Shown: one piece after another, positions 7,367 through 8,709 of the stretch | How the letters are laid out: each line of letters begins with the position of its first letter | Position numbering within the stretch: position 1 is the first letter of the stretch | Assembly: GCA_021300055.1 (NCBI GenBank) | Contig: JAJTHU010000295.1 | Coordinates: 1 to 8,709, forward strand | Direction: 5' to 3' | From: Nitrosomonadaceae bacterium | Lineage (GTDB): Bacteria; Pseudomonadota; Gammaproteobacteria; Burkholderiales; Usitatibacteraceae | Length of the DNA: 8,709 nucleotides | The notes under the pieces: generated by a model | What the model was told of the DNA's origin: nothing | Database searches by the model: none | The model's input: the letters and a program-made list of their open reading frames with translations, nothing else | Made by a program: the position numbers and the translations under genes

Positions 7367-7383
7367 TGGAGAACGCCTCTCCA
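7367..7383 (+). terminator. Six-pair hairpin directly after yheS
   Basis: Immediately after the yheS TAA, TGGAGA (7367-7372) and TCTCCA (7378-7383) form a perfect 6-base stem around ACGCC. No T-run follows, so intrinsic termination is doubtful; the position right at the stop is suggestive of 3'-end processing or a weak terminator. Confidence 0.3.
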
Positions 7384-7427
7384 CTCGAGATGACGCGCAA
7401 CCAAATGTGCCACCTTACGTTTGTCGT

Positions 7428-7444
7428 CCCGGATTTAATCCGGG
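7428..7444. repeat. CCCGGAT-TTA-ATCCGGG dyad (dispersed-repeat type)
   Basis: A perfect 7-base stem with a 3-base loop, preceded by TGTCGT. Sequences of the form GTCRTCCCGGAYTTRATCCGGGA are a widespread class of small palindromic intergenic repeats in proteobacteria, to my knowledge. It could equally act as a weak transcript 3'-end structure for yheS. Confidence 0.55.
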
Positions 7445-7528
7445 GAGCAACTTTCCTCGCAAGGGGTTTACGTTGCCTTTATGCGCTAACCGATGTCGGG
7501 GGCGCGTTTGCCAACATCGCGACAGCAA

Positions 7529-7562
7529 GTTACTTTCTTTTGTTTCGGCAAAAGAAAGTAAC
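7529..7562. repeat. Perfect 14-base inverted repeat with TTTCGG loop
   Basis: GTTACTTTCTTTTG (7529-7542) and CAAAAGAAAGTAAC (7549-7562) are exact reverse complements around a 6-base loop. The right arm is followed by CAAAGAAAAG, echoing the AAAGAAAGTAACC motif. The stem is AT-rich within GC-rich surroundings. It is the core of a repeat I recall between genes of Burkholderiales and Xanthomonadaceae. A hairpin of this size could stop or stabilise transcripts from either side. Confidence 0.85.
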
Positions 7563-7628
7563 CAAAGAAAAGCCGCCCCAGCCTCATCGCCCGCGATGCG
7601 GGTTCCCTGTGCTGCTCGCGAGATCGGG

Positions 7629-7706
7629 CCGCTGCGAAAACTCGGGCTCGTGGGTTTCGAGAGGTGTGGATTTGAAGTGCCGCTCGCCCTCAAACACTCG
7701 CAGCGG
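7629..7706. repeat. Long-range 9-base inverted pair in the repeat module
   Basis: CCGCTGCGA (7629-7637) and TCGCAGCGG (7698-7706) are exact reverse complements enclosing 60 bases. Such a pair could close a larger stem-loop in RNA from the spacer, or simply reflect the element's internal architecture. The pairing is seen; folding is inferred. Confidence 0.45.
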
Positions 7707-7743
7707 AGTGCCCCCGTTCTCGCTGCGCTGCTCGGCGACTCAG

Positions 7744-8682
7744 ATGGGGGCGTCGCGCGCAACTATCGCGGCGTTGGCTATCTGCCTCACAGCTTTGATG
7801 GCCGGCTGCAGCAGCGTACCGAAGAAACCGTCGTCACCATCAGCGCCCAGCTCATCAAGCAAACCCGGCGGCTTTTACCAAGACGACGGTCCGGGCGCTG
7901 ACGCCAAACGCAACAACCCCGAGTATCTCGACAGCATTCCGGATGCGGTGCCGCGCGAGGAACGCTACCACTCGGGCGCTAACCGTCCTTACACCGTGTT
8001 TGGCCGGAGCTATGTGCCAGTGGTCAACAATGAGCCGTTTCGCCAAACCGGTATCGCGTCGTGGTACGGGCGCAAGTTCCACGGCAACATGACGTCGATC
8101 GGCGAGATTTACGACATGTACGCGATGACGGCCGCGCACCCCACGCTACCGCTGCCGTCCTACGTGCGCGTGACCAACCCCGCCAACCAAAGATCGGTAG
8201 TCGTGCGCGTGAACGACCGCGGGCCGTTCCATAGCGATCGCATCATCGATTTGTCGTACGCAGCGGCCTACCGCATCGGCATCACACAGCGCGGCAGTGG
8301 CCAAGTCGTTGTTGAGCGCGTGTTTGCCGGTGAACGACCACGGCCCGCACCATCAACACAACCAACGCCACCCGCCCCGCCGATTACGGTCGCGACAATG
8401 CCGCCACCGCCCACAACCGCCGTCACGATCTCACCGATCACGGCGGACGGCAAAGATTTGTTCTTGCAGCTTGGTGCATTCGGCTCGCAGGAAAATGCCA
8501 ACATCTTCCGCGATCGTATGGCGCGCGAGCTCGACTGGAACCGCGAACCGCTGATCGTCACCTTCCGCGACGGACTATGGCGTGTCCGCATGGGACCGTA
8601 TGCGTCACGACTCGAAGCAGAAGCCATCCAAGCACGCGTCCGCGAATCGCATGATTTTTCACCCGTTATCTCCAACAAGTGA
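7744..8682 (+). CDS. rlpA: RlpA family septal-ring lytic transglycosylase, lipoprotein with SPOR domain
   Basis: RlpA is an outer-membrane-anchored enzyme; P. aeruginosa RlpA cleaves naked glycan strands at the septum. The 312-residue product starts with a lipoprotein signal (MGASRATIAALAICLTALMAGC; lipidated Cys22, with Met rather than Leu at -3). A Ser/Pro/Lys-rich spacer follows (23-42), then the double-psi beta-barrel domain (~102-195: GIASWYGRKFHG, RVNDRGPF, RIIDLSYAAA). Glu121, Asp124, His132 and Asp158 have the spacing of the four residues important in the P. aeruginosa enzyme. A Pro/Thr linker (199-232) leads to a SPOR domain (~237-311: FLQLGAFGSQENA, WRVRMGPY) that binds denuded septal peptidoglycan. 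ATG 7744 gives a proper signal peptide; no Shine-Dalgarno is visible. The start sits at the end of a repeat module. Only 27 bases follow the stop, with no visible terminator. Confidence 0.93.
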   Translation: MGASRATIAALAICLTALMAGCSSVPKKPSSPSAPSSSSKPGGFYQDDGPGADAKRNNPEYLDSIPDAVPREERYHSGANRPYTVFGRSYVPVVNNEPFRQTGIASWYGRKFHGNMTSIGEIYDMYAMTAAHPTLPLPSYVRVTNPANQRSVVVRVNDRGPFHSDRIIDLSYAAAYRIGITQRGSGQVVVERVFAGERPRPAPSTQPTPPAPPITVATMPPPPTTAVTISPITADGKDLFLQLGAFGSQENANIFRDRMARELDWNREPLIVTFRDGLWRVRMGPYASRLEAEAIQARVRESHDFSPVISNK

Positions 8683-8709
8683 GTCCACTCACACTCAACA
8701 TCGAAGAAA

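Larger units (their letters stand above)
7367..7743. other. Gene-free repeat-bearing spacer between yheS and rlpA
   Basis: Of these 377 bases none encodes a convincing protein. They hold, in order, a hairpin at the yheS stop, a CCCGGAT dyad (7428-7444), a perfect 14-base inverted repeat (7529-7562), a 5-base CCCGC/GCGGG stem (7590-7602) and a long-range 9-base inverted pair (7629-7637 with 7698-7706). Frames open through it in several readings translate to SKLLSFVSAKESNQRKAAP (plus) or FLWLLSFAETKESN (minus). I recognise these as typical of spurious hypothetical proteins called inside dispersed intergenic repeats of beta- and gammaproteobacteria; this is from memory and not checked. No clear promoter for rlpA was found. 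Confidence 0.7.
7526..7752. repeat. Putative extended dispersed repeat module reaching the rlpA start
   Basis: The module begins near the 14-base inverted repeat and seems to continue through the segment with CTCGCAGCGG and TTCTCGCTGCGCTGCTCGGC and end around CAGATGGGGG, overlapping the first rlpA codons. Its composition, stems and remembered resemblance to repeats in other genomes support one element. Both boundaries are approximate, and no second copy exists in this window to define them. Confidence 0.45.

Noticed and set aside
7321..7743. Upstream extension of rlpA into the spacer and yheS
   Set aside because: It would bury the lipoprotein signal peptide 141 residues inside the protein; the ATG at 7744 gives a normal signal and lipobox.
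7415..7762. 115-codon minus-strand frame across the same spacer
   Set aside because: Antisense reading of the repeat and of the rlpA 5' end, with no start signal and no recognisable fold.
7407..7901. 164-codon plus-strand open frame through the repeat spacer into rlpA
   Set aside because: It overlaps rlpA in a different frame, has no domain, and its LLSFVSAKESNQRK stretch is simply the inverted repeat translated.
1..8709. CRISPR array, tRNA or rRNA gene, transposase, toxin-antitoxin pair or defence system
   Set aside because: I saw no spaced direct-repeat array, no cloverleaf or rRNA core sequence, and no protein with such motifs. The repeats present are small and isolated.

Overview
The window is a GC-rich, densely coded stretch of bacterial chromosome. 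The protein types (a GatCAB amidotransferase with ATGA-overlapping gatA/gatB, a DUF4124 secreted protein behind pyrE, an E. coli-type exonuclease III, a YheS-type ABC-F protein and a lipoprotein RlpA with a SPOR domain) fit a betaproteobacterium, most likely in or near Burkholderiales. That placement rests on remembered sequence style and synteny; no search was run.

Layout. 2-1348 (+) is gatA, cut at its 5' end by the window edge. 1345-2850 (+) is gatB, overlapping gatA by 4 bases. A convergent minus-strand pair follows: the DUF4124 periplasmic protein (2887-3720) lies downstream of pyrE (3768-4403), and the two are probably co-transcribed. A 156-base divergent spacer (4404-4559) separates pyrE from xthA (4560-5324, +). 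After a small hairpin comes yheS (5375-7366, +). Then 377 bases (7367-7743) hold no credible gene but carry what looks like a composite of dispersed repeats. rlpA (7744-8682, +) ends the window, with 27 featureless bases after it.

The genes are ordinary housekeeping functions: tRNA-dependent amidation, pyrimidine synthesis, base-excision repair, ribosome-associated ABC-F activity and septal/cell-wall peptidoglycan processing. They do not form a single pathway. All catalytic motifs inspected are intact and no gene shows a frameshift.

I see no new multi-gene system here. The points that deserve a second look are at the DNA level: the structured repeat block that runs up to, and may supply, the start codon of rlpA; a 24-base tandem duplication that duplicates the 3' end and stop codon of the DUF4124 gene; a 34-base near-identical repeat in the two Walker B regions of yheS; and the absence of Shine-Dalgarno motifs, with pyrimidine-rich tracts in their place, in front of several starts.
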